Shown in pieces: positions 27,657-35,910 of a stretch of DNA of 64,000 nucleotides (positions are counted from its first letter, which is position 1; every line of letters starts with the position of its first letter). Position numbers and translations under genes: made by a program. Below the pieces are notes generated by a model that saw nothing but the letters and a program-made list of their open reading frames with translations, was not told the origin of the DNA and ran no database searches. This stretch comes from Buchananella felis (GTDB lineage Bacteria > Actinomycetota > Actinomycetes > Actinomycetales > Actinomycetaceae): assembly GCF_041380015.1 (NCBI RefSeq), contig NZ_CP159978.1; one strand, given 5' to 3'.

Positions 27657-28148
27657 GTGGTGGAGCAGTTTTCTCAGCCGGAGTCGGCGGCGTCTAATGC
27701 CGCGCTGTTTGTCATTTCGGTGGCGGCGGAACTGGCCGGCATGCACCCGCAGACCCTGCGGCAGTACGACCGCCTGGGTTTGGTCAGCCCGCGCCGCACC
27801 TCCGGGCGGGGCCGGCGCTACTCGAGCAGCGATGTGAGGGACTTGCGCCGCATCCAGGAGATGCGCGCGGAGGGGATCAGCCTGGCGGGCATCGCGCGGG
27901 TGCTGGAGCTGGAGCGCGCCCTGGAGCGCGCGGAGGCGGAGAACGCGGTGCTGCGTTCCCAGGCGGCGGCGTTGTCCACGGAGGTGGTCAGGCTGCGGCA
28001 GCGCACGGGTGAGTCGCACGCCGTGTTCACGGCCTCCGCTGGGGGAGAGGTGAGCGCTGCCCGGCAGCGGCCGTGGCGGGCGCAGGCGGCGCCAAGCTCG
28101 CCCTCGCGCTCCGCGCTGGTGCTGTGGCGCCCGCAGCGTCCCTACTAG
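27657..28148 (+). CDS. hspR: Heat-shock repressor HspR (MerR family)
   Basis: A 163-residue transcriptional repressor of chaperone operons. Seen: a MerR-type winged helix-turn-helix (about 18-85) with VAAELAGMHPQTLRQYDRLGLVSPRRTSGRGRRYSSSDVRDLRRIQEM, then a coiled coil (LELERALERAEAENAVLRSQAAAL) for dimerisation and a Ser/Arg/Pro-rich tail. Binds HAIR sites, two of which lie before dnaK; in known systems DnaK acts as co-repressor. Start GTG 27657, with GTG 27660 immediately following; AAGGGGGTGG precedes. Last gene of the operon. Confidence 0.95.
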   Translation: MVEQFSQPESAASNAALFVISVAAELAGMHPQTLRQYDRLGLVSPRRTSGRGRRYSSSDVRDLRRIQEMRAEGISLAGIARVLELERALERAEAENAVLRSQAAALSTEVVRLRQRTGESHAVFTASAGGEVSAARQRPWRAQAAPSSPSRSALVLWRPQRPY

Positions 28149-28177
28149 CCGACCCGGTGTGGTCCGGCACCGGACTG

Positions 28178-28207
28178 CCGCCCGCTCGAGCCGGCTCGAG
28201 CGGGCGG
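28178..28207. terminator. Terminator after the dnaK operon
   Basis: A perfect 30-base palindrome (arms CCGCCCGCTCGAGCC) 30 bases after the hspR stop. In RNA the centre would open into a small loop. Confidence 0.75.
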
Positions 28208-28307
28208 CCGCGGTTTGGGTGGGCTCGGTTTTTCGTGGAGTGGCGGGCCGCGCGGAGGCGGTAGGCTCGAGGCGGCCGCAAACGCCCACCATGTGGAAGG
28301 ACCCACC

Positions 28308-30521
28308 GTGACCGATTCCCCGCACGCCGCGAACACCACCCACCCGCTGCCCTCTAGCGCCCCGGAGGCGGACATCGCCTGGCTGGATGAGGTGGAGGGC
28401 CCCGAGGCGCTGGCGTGGGTGCGTCAGCGCAACGAGCACTCGGAGGCGGCGCTGGCGGCCCTGCCGCACTGTCAGGCCACGGAGGCCAAGATCCGCGAGA
28501 TCCTGGACGACACCCGCAAGATCGCGATGGTGGCGGAGCGCGAGGGCCTGCTCTACAACTTCTGGAAGGACGCCCAGCACGAGCGCGGCTTGTGGCGGCG
28601 CACCACGTGGGAGTCTTACCGCAGCGGCGAGCCGGAGTGGGAGGTGCTGCTGGACCTGGACGCGCTGGCTGAGGCCGAGGGTGTGAAGTGGGTGTGGCAC
28701 GGCGCCCAGGTGCTGCGCCCGGCCTGCGAGCGCGCCCTGCTCACCCTCTCCCCGGGTGGTAGCGACGCGGACGTGACCCGCGAGTTCGACCTGACCACGC
28801 TCTCGTTCGTGGAGGGCGGCTTCTACCGGCCCGAGGCGAAGGGCGCCCTGGATTGGGCTGACGAGGCGGGTGACACGACGCTGCTGGTCACCGACCGGGG
28901 CGAGGGCACCATGAGCACCTCCGGCTACCCGACCACCGTGGCGGTGTGGCGGCGCGGCACGGGCATGGGCGAGGCCGTGGAGGTCTACCGCGCCGATGAG
29001 AGCGACATGGGCGTGTGGGTGTCCCACTCCCGCCGCCCGGGCTACGTGCGCGACGAGATCGCGGTGAGCCACAACTTCTACTCCCACTCCCTGGGCATCG
29101 TGGAGGGCGGTTTTGCCGCCTACCCTGACCCGCTTGAGGCCCCGATTTCCTGGATCGACGTGCCGCGCGTGCACGAGCTGGGCGTGTGGAAGGACGTGCT
29201 GTTCGTGCGCACGCGCGAGGACTGGCAGGTGGGGGACCTGGACGTGGCCTCCGGCTCGCTGGTTGCCTTCGATCTGCCCGCCTTCCTGGCCGGTTCGCGC
29301 GAGGGCACGGTGATCTTCACCCCGACGCAGAACGCCGCCCTGGAGCAGTACACCTGTACCGACGACCTGCTCTTGCTGACCGTGCTGGAGGACGTGGCCT
29401 CCCGCCTGGAGGTGCACTACCGGGTGGCCGACGTTGCCGCCGGCGCCGCCGATTCGTCGGCCGCCGCGAGTGGCGGCGAGGCGAAGGGGGCGGCGGGTGA
29501 GGCGTCGTCCAAGCTGGTGTGGCGCGGCCACGCGCTGCAGGTGCCGGTTGCGCAGGGCGAGCGGCTCACGCTGGGCGTGGCGCCGGTCAACGCGCTGGAG
29601 AGCAACGACGTGTGGCTGACCGCCACCGGCTACCTGACCCCGACCACGCTGGGCGTGCTGCGGCTGAGCGAGCGCGGCGAGGTGAGGGGATACGAGGCGC
29701 TGGCCAGCGCCCCGGCGTACTTCGACGCCGCCGGCTACAAGGCCGAGCAGCACTTTGCGACCTCGCTGGACGGCACCCGCATCCCGTACACGGTGGTGAC
29801 CCCGCCCGGTTTCGTGGCCGACTCCAGCGCCCCGGCGATCCTGGCCGGCTACGGCGGTTTCGAGGTCTCTTACCTGCCGGGCTACGCGGCCGTCATGGGC
29901 GCCACGTGGGTGGCGGAGGGCGGCGTCTACGCGGTGGCTAACATTCGTGGCGGCGGCGAGTACGGGCCGCGCTGGCACGCCGCGGCCCTGAAGGAGAAGC
30001 GCCACAAGGCTTACGAGGACTTCGCGGCAGTGGCGGCGGACCTGGTGGAGCGCGGCTACACCAGCGCTTCCCGCCTGGGCTGCTGGGGTGGCAGCAACGG
30101 TGGCCTGCTGATGGGCAACATGCTCACCCAGTACCCGGACCACTTCGGGGCGATCGTGTGCAAGGTGCCGCTGCTGGACATGCGCCGCTTCCACACGCTG
30201 CTGGCGGGCGCCTCCTGGGTGGCGGAGTACGGCGACCCGGACGACCCGGCCCAGTGGGAGTTCATGCGCACCTTCAGCGCCTACCACCTGTTCGACCCGC
30301 AGGCCGACTACCCGCCGATCTTCTTCACCACCTCCACGAAGGACGACCGGGTGCACCCGGCCCACGCCCGCACCCTGGCCTACCGGATGCTGGAGGCCGG
30401 CAAGGACGTGACCTACCACGAGAACATCGAGGGCGGTCACGGCGGGGCCTCCACGAACGCGCAGGCCGCTCGGGTCCAGGCGATGGAGCAGGAGTTCTTC
30501 CGCTCGCGCCTGGCCGGCTGA
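28308..30521 (+). CDS. Prolyl oligopeptidase family serine peptidase (S9A)
   Basis: A 737-residue cytoplasmic peptidase that cuts short peptides after proline. Seen: an N-terminal segment and a seven-bladed propeller (about 75-450), then an alpha/beta-hydrolase domain with GGSNGG (nucleophile Ser596), the Asp of KDDRVHP (679/680) and His711 in EGGHGG; also the S9A signature MGATWVAEGGVYAVANIRGGGEYG. Start GTG 28308 with GGAAGGA upstream; the open frame before it is not conserved. A linker of Ala/Ser/Gly (about 373-400) interrupts a propeller blade and is encoded over a perfect GGCCGACGTTGCCGCC copy at 29426-29441. Confidence 0.93.
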   Translation: MTDSPHAANTTHPLPSSAPEADIAWLDEVEGPEALAWVRQRNEHSEAALAALPHCQATEAKIREILDDTRKIAMVAEREGLLYNFWKDAQHERGLWRRTTWESYRSGEPEWEVLLDLDALAEAEGVKWVWHGAQVLRPACERALLTLSPGGSDADVTREFDLTTLSFVEGGFYRPEAKGALDWADEAGDTTLLVTDRGEGTMSTSGYPTTVAVWRRGTGMGEAVEVYRADESDMGVWVSHSRRPGYVRDEIAVSHNFYSHSLGIVEGGFAAYPDPLEAPISWIDVPRVHELGVWKDVLFVRTREDWQVGDLDVASGSLVAFDLPAFLAGSREGTVIFTPTQNAALEQYTCTDDLLLLTVLEDVASRLEVHYRVADVAAGAADSSAAASGGEAKGAAGEASSKLVWRGHALQVPVAQGERLTLGVAPVNALESNDVWLTATGYLTPTTLGVLRLSERGEVRGYEALASAPAYFDAAGYKAEQHFATSLDGTRIPYTVVTPPGFVADSSAPAILAGYGGFEVSYLPGYAAVMGATWVAEGGVYAVANIRGGGEYGPRWHAAALKEKRHKAYEDFAAVAADLVERGYTSASRLGCWGGSNGGLLMGNMLTQYPDHFGAIVCKVPLLDMRRFHTLLAGASWVAEYGDPDDPAQWEFMRTFSAYHLFDPQADYPPIFFTTSTKDDRVHPAHARTLAYRMLEAGKDVTYHENIEGGHGGASTNAQAARVQAMEQEFFRSRLAG

Positions 30522-30601
30522 GCACGCGACTGAGCCGCTGAGCTGGCGCCGGGCACCGGGCGTGTGGTGTTCGCCGGCAGGCGGGGCGGCGCGAGAACGA
30601 C

Positions 30602-30637
30602 TGTGGGGGCGGGGTTCTGTAGAACCCCGCCCCCACA
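30602..30637. terminator. Bidirectional terminator
   Basis: Perfect 17-bp arms (TGTGGGGGCGGGGTTCT and its complement) around GT, between the convergent S9 peptidase and membrane-protein genes. Confidence 0.88.
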
Positions 30638-30652
30638 ACTCGTGCGCAAACG

Positions 30653-31333
30653 TCAGGAATACATCTGCGGGTAGGCGCCCTGCTTGGCCAGCTTGATCGC
30701 CTTGTTGCGCTTGACCAGCCACACGATCGAGATGATCAGGCAGACGAAGGCCACGAAGCCGACGACCATGCCGATGATCACCGGGGCGACGAACTCGCCC
30801 AGCGCGTCGAGGTTGATGGCCTTCATGATGCTGACCTGCGGGTAGGGGCAGTCGACCAGGTAGTTGCCGTCGGCCGGAACGGTGTAGATGGGCAGGTCGC
30901 CCATGCCGGAGATGCGGGTGGCGAAGACGGTGGAGCCGTTGTCACCCACCAGGGTGCAGCTGGCGATCAGGCTCTCCGAGTTCGGGGTGTTCCCGGCAGC
31001 CAGGGCGGGGGTGATCATCTTGTCGCCCGCGGTCAGGTGCACCTGACCGCCGGAGTCGACCGTGACGGCCGTGGTGGCGATGTCCATGAGCGGCACCATC
31101 ACGCCGACGACCATGATGATCGGGGCGACGATGAGTCCAACGATGGAGAGGACCAGCATGGTGACCGGGCCGGTGCGCTTGGGCACGGGGCCGGCGTTCA
31201 CCACCGGGGCGGGGCTGACCGGCACGGAGCCCACCGGCGCGTAGGCGCCGTAAGCGGGCTGGCCGCTCGGGGCGGAGTACGGATCGGTGTTCGGCTGCTC
31301 GGGCTGAGTGCCCGGGTAGGAGGGGTAGCTCAT
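30653..31333 (-). CDS. Membrane protein with Pro/Tyr-rich N-terminus
   Basis: A 226-residue protein of unknown function. Seen: a cytoplasmic Pro/Tyr/Gly-rich leader (SYPSYPGTQPEQPNTDPYS..., 1-50), a first helix (about 57-80), an extracytoplasmic domain with two cysteines (SCTLVGDNG and DCPYPQ) that could form a disulphide, a second helix (about 185-207) and a basic tail. ATG 31333 follows AAAGGAGCC. The next gene upstream on the same strand has the same leader sequence. Family not recognised. Confidence 0.75.
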   Translation of the reverse strand: MSYPSYPGTQPEQPNTDPYSAPSGQPAYGAYAPVGSVPVSPAPVVNAGPVPKRTGPVTMLVLSIVGLIVAPIIMVVGVMVPLMDIATTAVTVDSGGQVHLTAGDKMITPALAAGNTPNSESLIASCTLVGDNGSTVFATRISGMGDLPIYTVPADGNYLVDCPYPQVSIMKAINLDALGEFVAPVIIGMVVGFVAFVCLIISIVWLVKRNKAIKLAKQGAYPQMYS

Positions 31334-31436
31334 GAATTGGCTCCTTTCTTATGGGTAAATCATGCGCCATCGCGGGAGCGTTGCGGCTCATACGCGGGGA
31401 GGAAAACGCGACGGCGCCCGGTTAGTCCCAAATGGG

Positions 31437-31466
31437 GAGCGCCCAGGTGGTTCCACCTGGGCGCTC
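31437..31466. terminator. Terminator downstream of the antitoxin-like gene
   Basis: Perfect 14-bp arms (GAGCGCCCAGGTGG and its complement) with loop TT, 25 bases after the stop of the minus-strand gene at 31491. Read on the minus strand it is followed by CCCATTTG. Confidence 0.8.
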
Positions 31467-31490
31467 GGTTTGGGCTGGCAATGTGTGCGC

Positions 31491-31691
31491 TTACTTGCCC
31501 AGCTTCTCGTCGATGGCGTCGCGGGCGGAGGCGATCTTGTCGGTGAACTTCCCGCCGGTGACCTTGTCCGCTGCGGTGGCGGCGCCGTCCAGGACCTTGT
31601 CGGTCACGGCCTCTACCTTGTCGCTCCCCAGCGCCTCGGCGGCCTTGTCCTTCAGCTCAGTGGCCTTGCTCTTGATGTCGTCGAGGTTCAT
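31491..31691 (-). CDS. MT0933/Rv0909-like small antitoxin-family protein
   Basis: A 66-residue, highly charged helical protein. Seen: MNLDDIKSKATELKDKAAEALGSDKVEA and the C-terminal KVTGGKFTDKIASARDAIDEKL, which matches the tGGKy-DqId signature of the MT0933 antitoxin family. ATG 31691 is chosen because of the upstream CGAAAGGAGCCAG; the longer frame to 31772 lacks one. The usual partner (an Rv0910-like toxin) is not adjacent, so it may not act as an antitoxin here. A terminator follows. Confidence 0.75.
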   Translation of the reverse strand: MNLDDIKSKATELKDKAAEALGSDKVEAVTDKVLDGAATAADKVTGGKFTDKIASARDAIDEKLGK

Positions 31692-31794
31692 TCTGGCTCC
31701 TTTCGATTCAGCCAAAACAAGTATTACCCACCCGGTGGCGGGGCGCGAGATGGTTGTGGACGAGCGCCCCAAAACCGTTTGAGTTACCGGCGGT

Positions 31795-32910
31795 TCAGAT
31801 CACGTACAGGCCGGAGGCGGGGGCGGTGGGGGCGCTGGCGGCCTCGGCCAGCAGCGGGGTGAAGGCGGGGCGCACCAGCACGTTGCCGACCAGCCAGGCG
31901 GCCAGGGACCGGTAGAGGCGCTCGCGCACGGGCGGCTCGGCCATCGTCACGTCGTGCGGGGCGCGCAGCTTCAGCAGGGTGACCTCGTCGCCCAGCTGCA
32001 TGCCGCGCTGCACCATCAGGTCGACGTCCAGCACGGTGTCCGCGTAGCGGGTGGAGACGTCGTTGCCGTCCGGGGCGGCCGAGGCGTGCGAGTGGGCCAG
32101 CAGTATCGGGCAGTCGATGTTGACGCCCGCCGCGATCTCCATCTGCGCGTGCGCGATCGCTCGCGCCCACCCGGGCCTGGCGATCATGTAGGTGGTGGTG
32201 CAGTAGCCGTCGATGAAGTCCCAGCCCACCAGTGCCGGGTCGTTGGGGTAGTCATTGGCCCACTCCGGCTGCTCGCCCCACTTTTCCAGCCACGGGCCGC
32301 TGAGCTCCTGGTAGTCCGGCGGCACGGCCAGCTTGTACTCCGAGCGCGGCGACATGCTGCCCAGGGCCTCCAGGAAGCCGTGCAGCAGGGTGCGCCCCAC
32401 CAGGGTGCCCTCCGTCTCCAGCCAGGGGGAGTTCAGGATCAGGCCCGCCAGGGCGCCGGGGTTGCGGTGCGCCCACAGGGTGGAGATGAGCCCGCCCGTG
32501 GAGTGCCCCATCAGCACCAGCGGCAGGTCGCCGTGGACGGCCCGGATGTGGGCGATGGCGGCGCCGATCTCCTCGTCGTAGGTGGAGATGTTCTCGATGT
32601 AGCCGCGCGGGTGGCCGGGCCGGATCGAGCGGCCGTACCTGCGCAGGTCCAGCGCGTAGAAGGCCCCGCCCATGTAGGCGATCTGGTGGGCCAGCTCCAC
32701 CTGGTGGAAGTAGTCGTTCCAGCCGTGGATGTGCAGGAGCGCGAAGGTGGGCTGCTCGGGCTGGTTTTCCTCCTCCAGGCGCACCAGGGTGGCCAGGGTG
32801 GGGGTGTCCTCATCCGGCTCCAGCTCGATGACGCACTGCTCGAATCCCACCAGCACGTCTGGGACCCAGTCGGTCAGCTGCACCTGCTCGCTCATGCCTC
32901 TACTTTGCAC
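31795..32910 (-). CDS. Alpha/beta hydrolase, lysophospholipase-like
   Basis: A 371-residue serine hydrolase resembling monoacylglycerol lipases and lysophospholipases. Seen: HIHGWNDYFHQ (oxyanion region), LDLRRYGRSIRPG, GHSTGG with the nucleophile Ser, ANDY, and the late APHDVTM containing the catalytic His. Start GTG 32910 is preferred to ATG 32895 because GGGAGGA lies six bases before it, while the ATG has only a too-close AGAGG. That ribosome-binding region overlaps a CGACGTTCCTCC variant of the dispersed motif. Substrate unknown. Confidence 0.87.
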   Translation of the reverse strand: MQSRGMSEQVQLTDWVPDVLVGFEQCVIELEPDEDTPTLATLVRLEEENQPEQPTFALLHIHGWNDYFHQVELAHQIAYMGGAFYALDLRRYGRSIRPGHPRGYIENISTYDEEIGAAIAHIRAVHGDLPLVLMGHSTGGLISTLWAHRNPGALAGLILNSPWLETEGTLVGRTLLHGFLEALGSMSPRSEYKLAVPPDYQELSGPWLEKWGEQPEWANDYPNDPALVGWDFIDGYCTTTYMIARPGWARAIAHAQMEIAAGVNIDCPILLAHSHASAAPDGNDVSTRYADTVLDVDLMVQRGMQLGDEVTLLKLRAPHDVTMAEPPVRERLYRSLAAWLVGNVLVRPAFTPLLAEAASAPTAPASGLYVI

Positions 32911-32978
32911 GACGTTCCTCCCGCCCGCCTCCCCACCTCACGCGCAGCGAAACCGGCCCGGCCCCGGGCTCGGGTGGC

Positions 32979-34304
32979 TCAGCGGCGGGTGTCGTACCAG
33001 CCGCCCCTGGCGTTGGAGGTGCGGCGGCGGGCGAACAGCTCGGTCAGGCGGGCAGTGGAGCTCTCCTCGCCGCCGTCCGGGGCGGGGCCCCCTGAGGCGG
33101 GCGGGGCGGCAGCGTCGGACGCGAAATCCACCGGCTCCAGCAGGGGGGCCGGCTCCAACTGCGGGGCGGTGGCCAGGAACTCCCGCAGCGCGGCGGCCAG
33201 CTCCTCGCTCTCCACCAGGAAGCCGTCGTGGCCGCAGGGGGAGGAGAGCATCATCAGCTGGGCGTCGGGCACGTGGGAGGCGATCAGGTGGGACTCGGCC
33301 GGCGGGAAGAGCCGGTCGGAATCCACCGCCACCACCAGGGTGCGCGCCGCGATCTGCTGCAGGGCGCGCACGTAACCGCCCCGGCGGCGGCCCACGTCGT
33401 GCCTAATCATCGCGTGGGTCAGGGTGCGGTAGGAGCCGGCGTCGAAGCGCACCGCCAACTTGGTGGCGTGGTACTCCAGGTAGGACTGCACGGCGAAGCG
33501 GCCGCCCGTGAGCGGCTCCTCCGTCTTCTGCGGCACGCGGCCGAAGCGGGCGTTGAGCTCGTCGGCAGTGCGGTAGGTGGCGTGCGCGATCGCCCGCGCG
33601 ATCCCCAGACCGCGGTAGGGGCCCTGGCCGGGCGGGGCGTCGTAGTAGTCGCCGTCCTTGAAGGCCGGGTCCAGCTCCAGGGCCGCCAGCTGCGGGTAGG
33701 CCCAGCTGATCTGGTCCGCCGTGGTGCGCGCCCCGGAGGCGATCACCACCAGGTTCTCCACGCGGTCGGGGGACATGAGCGCCCACTCCAGCGCCCGGTG
33801 CCCGCCCATGGACGCGCCGATCACCAGGTGGAAGCGGGAGATGCCCAGGTGGTCGGCCAGGCGCATCTCCGCCGCCACCTGGTCGCGCGGGGTCAACTGC
33901 GGGAAGCGCGAGCCCCACGGCCGCCCGTCCGGGGCCAGCGAGGACGGGCCCGTGGAGCCCTGGCAGCCGCCCAGGATATTGGCGGCCACCACGAAGTAGC
34001 GGTCGGTGTCGATCGCCTGGCCCGGCCCCACCAGCTGCGGCCACCACGGCCCGTTCGGGTGCCCCGGCCCGGCCTGGCCGGCCACGTGCGAGTCCCCGGT
34101 CAGGGCGTGCAGCACCAGCACCGCGTTGGAGCGCTGCGCGTTGAGCTCCCCGAAGGTCTCGAACGCCAGGCGGATGGGCAGCTCCTCGCCGGACTCGGTG
34201 CGCAGCCAGCCCAGCTCGGCGAACTGGCGGTTGCCCACTGGGTCGCCCTCCAGCCAGCCGCCGCTCGCGCGCAGCTGGCTGGGGTCGTGGCCGGGCCTGC
34301 TCAT
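32979..34304 (-). CDS. metX: Homoserine O-acetyltransferase
   Basis: A 441-residue enzyme that activates homoserine with acetyl-CoA for methionine synthesis. Seen: LVLHALTGDSHV, NILGGCQGSTGPSS, the nucleophile elbow GASMGGHRALEW, VDSDRLFPP (Asp) and CGHDGFLVE (His), all typical of MetX. The C-terminal 60 residues are a low-complexity extension (PAPLLEPVDFASDAAAPPASGG) carrying a one-mismatch copy of the dispersed motif at 33105-33120. It is 38 bases downstream of metY on the same strand, so the two make the direct-sulfhydrylation pathway. Confidence 0.95.
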   Translation of the reverse strand: MSRPGHDPSQLRASGGWLEGDPVGNRQFAELGWLRTESGEELPIRLAFETFGELNAQRSNAVLVLHALTGDSHVAGQAGPGHPNGPWWPQLVGPGQAIDTDRYFVVAANILGGCQGSTGPSSLAPDGRPWGSRFPQLTPRDQVAAEMRLADHLGISRFHLVIGASMGGHRALEWALMSPDRVENLVVIASGARTTADQISWAYPQLAALELDPAFKDGDYYDAPPGQGPYRGLGIARAIAHATYRTADELNARFGRVPQKTEEPLTGGRFAVQSYLEYHATKLAVRFDAGSYRTLTHAMIRHDVGRRRGGYVRALQQIAARTLVVAVDSDRLFPPAESHLIASHVPDAQLMMLSSPCGHDGFLVESEELAAALREFLATAPQLEPAPLLEPVDFASDAAAPPASGGPAPDGGEESSTARLTELFARRRTSNARGGWYDTRR

Positions 34305-34342
34305 CGCTCCACCTCGCTCCTGGGATGTGACGGGAGGGCGGC

Positions 34343-35698
34343 CTAGAGGGTGCCAGCGGCCTTAGCTGCGGCCTGCCCGGCGGCGAGCGCCTGCTCCAGG
34401 TCCGCGATCAGGTCCTCCGGGTCCTCCAAACCGACCGACAGGCGCAGCGTACCCGGGCCGATGCCGGCGGCGCGCAGCTGCTCCTCGGTGAGCTGGGAGT
34501 GCGTGGTGGAGGCGGGGTGGCTCACCAGGGAGCGCACGTCACCGATGTTGACCAGGTGCAAGAACAGCTTGGTGGCGTTGACGAACGCGCGCCCGGCCTC
34601 CAGGCCGCCCTTGATGTCGAAGGAGAACAGCGCGGAGGCGCCGCGCGGGTAGTAGCGCTGGGCCACCTCGTAGTAGGGGGAGGAAGGCAGGGAGGCCCAG
34701 TGCACCGCCTCCACCGCCGGGTGGTTCTCCAGGAACTGCGCCAGCACGTGGGTGTTGGCGACGTGGCGGTCCATGCGCAGCGAGAGGGTCTCGATGCCCT
34801 GGGCCAGCAGGAACGCGGAGAACGGGGACAGCGCCATGCCCAGGTCGCGCTGCAGCTGCACGCGGGCCTTCAGGATGAACGCCAGGTTGGCGCCCAGCGG
34901 GCTGCCCACGCCCAGGTCGCGGGCGTAGACCAGGCCGTGGTAGCTGGCGTCGGGCTCGTTGAAGCCGGGGAAGCGCTCCGGGGAGGCGGAGTAGTCGAAG
35001 TTGCCGGAGTCCACGATCGCGCCCGCGATAGTGGAGCCGTGGCCGCCCAGGTACTTGGTGGCGGAGTGCACCACGATGTCCGCGCCGTACTCGAAGGGCC
35101 GGATCAGGTAGGGGGTGCCCACCGTGTTGTCCATGATGAGCGGCACGCCCACCGCGTGGGCGGCGTTCGCCACGGCCTCGATGTCGAAGACGTCGCCGGT
35201 CGGGTTGGGCACGGTCTCGCCGTAGAAGGCCACCGTGTTCTCATCGGCCGCGGCCCGCCAGGAGTCGGGGTCCTGGGAGTCCTCCACCCAGTGCGCGGTG
35301 ATGCCGTACTGCGGGAGCACGTTGGTGAAGAGGTTGCGGGTGCCGCCGTAGATGGAGCGGGAGACCACCACGTTCTTCCCGGCGCGCGCCAGGTTCAAGA
35401 TGGCCAGGCTCTCCGCCGCCTGCCCGGAGGAGGTCAGCAGGGCGCCCACGCCCCCCTCCAGGTTCGCGATGCGCTTCTCCACCACGTCCAGGGTGGGGTT
35501 GCCGATCCGCGTGTAGATGGGGCCGCCGTCCTCCAGCCGGAAGCGGGCGGCGGCCTGTTCCGCTGAGTCAAAGACAAAAGCGGCGCTCTGGTAGATCGGC
35601 AGCGCGCACGCGCCGCTACCAGGGGCGGGCTCCTGCCCGGCGTGAATCTGACGAGTGGTAAAGCCCCAGCCCTGGGGGTCTTGCGCAGTGGGAGTCAC
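34343..35698 (-). CDS. metY: O-acetylhomoserine sulfhydrylase
   Basis: A 451-residue PLP enzyme converting O-acetylhomoserine and sulfide to homocysteine. Seen: GFTTRQIHAGQ, YQSAAFVFDS, YTRIGNPT, SGQAAESLAILNLARAGKNVV, GETVPNPTGDVFDI, and the PLP lysine in VVHSATKYLGGHGST, plus the MetY-type DVRSLVSHPASTTHSQL. The start is GTG 35698; its ribosome-binding site is weak. No S-box or SAM-II riboswitch fold was recognised in 35699-35910. Upstream gene of the metY-metX unit. Confidence 0.95.
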   Translation of the reverse strand: MTPTAQDPQGWGFTTRQIHAGQEPAPGSGACALPIYQSAAFVFDSAEQAAARFRLEDGGPIYTRIGNPTLDVVEKRIANLEGGVGALLTSSGQAAESLAILNLARAGKNVVVSRSIYGGTRNLFTNVLPQYGITAHWVEDSQDPDSWRAAADENTVAFYGETVPNPTGDVFDIEAVANAAHAVGVPLIMDNTVGTPYLIRPFEYGADIVVHSATKYLGGHGSTIAGAIVDSGNFDYSASPERFPGFNEPDASYHGLVYARDLGVGSPLGANLAFILKARVQLQRDLGMALSPFSAFLLAQGIETLSLRMDRHVANTHVLAQFLENHPAVEAVHWASLPSSPYYEVAQRYYPRGASALFSFDIKGGLEAGRAFVNATKLFLHLVNIGDVRSLVSHPASTTHSQLTEEQLRAAGIGPGTLRLSVGLEDPEDLIADLEQALAAGQAAAKAAGTL

Positions 35699-35910
35699 GC
35701 CGCCCAGGGTAATGCCCCGGGGCGCGCCGCTCTATACCGTGTTCGGGGCTTGGAAGGGCGGGGCGGCGCGCCTACGTTTTCACCCCGCAATCGCCGTGAT
35801 TCGAGTCTCGTTCGGGCGCGGAGCGTCCACACTGCGCTAACCTGAACCTCGACCTGAGGGAGAGGGTTTTGTGCCCCGGGGTGTTTTCTGATTCACGTTA
35901 GAGGAACTCG

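Noticed and set aside
27621..30722. A 1033-codon open frame on the minus strand opposite the S9 peptidase and hspR.
   Set aside because: It is a GC-driven shadow: His/Arg/Gly/Val-rich, no family motifs, while the plus strand carries clear DnaJ, HspR and S9 signatures.
31491..31772. Longer start (31772) for the MT0933-like gene.
   Set aside because: The extra 27 residues are not conserved, while CGAAAGGAGCC lies just before ATG 31691.
35699..35910. Possible SAM-sensing riboswitch upstream of metY.
   Set aside because: No S-box or SAM-II core pattern could be traced; only the two start regions and weak promoter-like boxes are visible.
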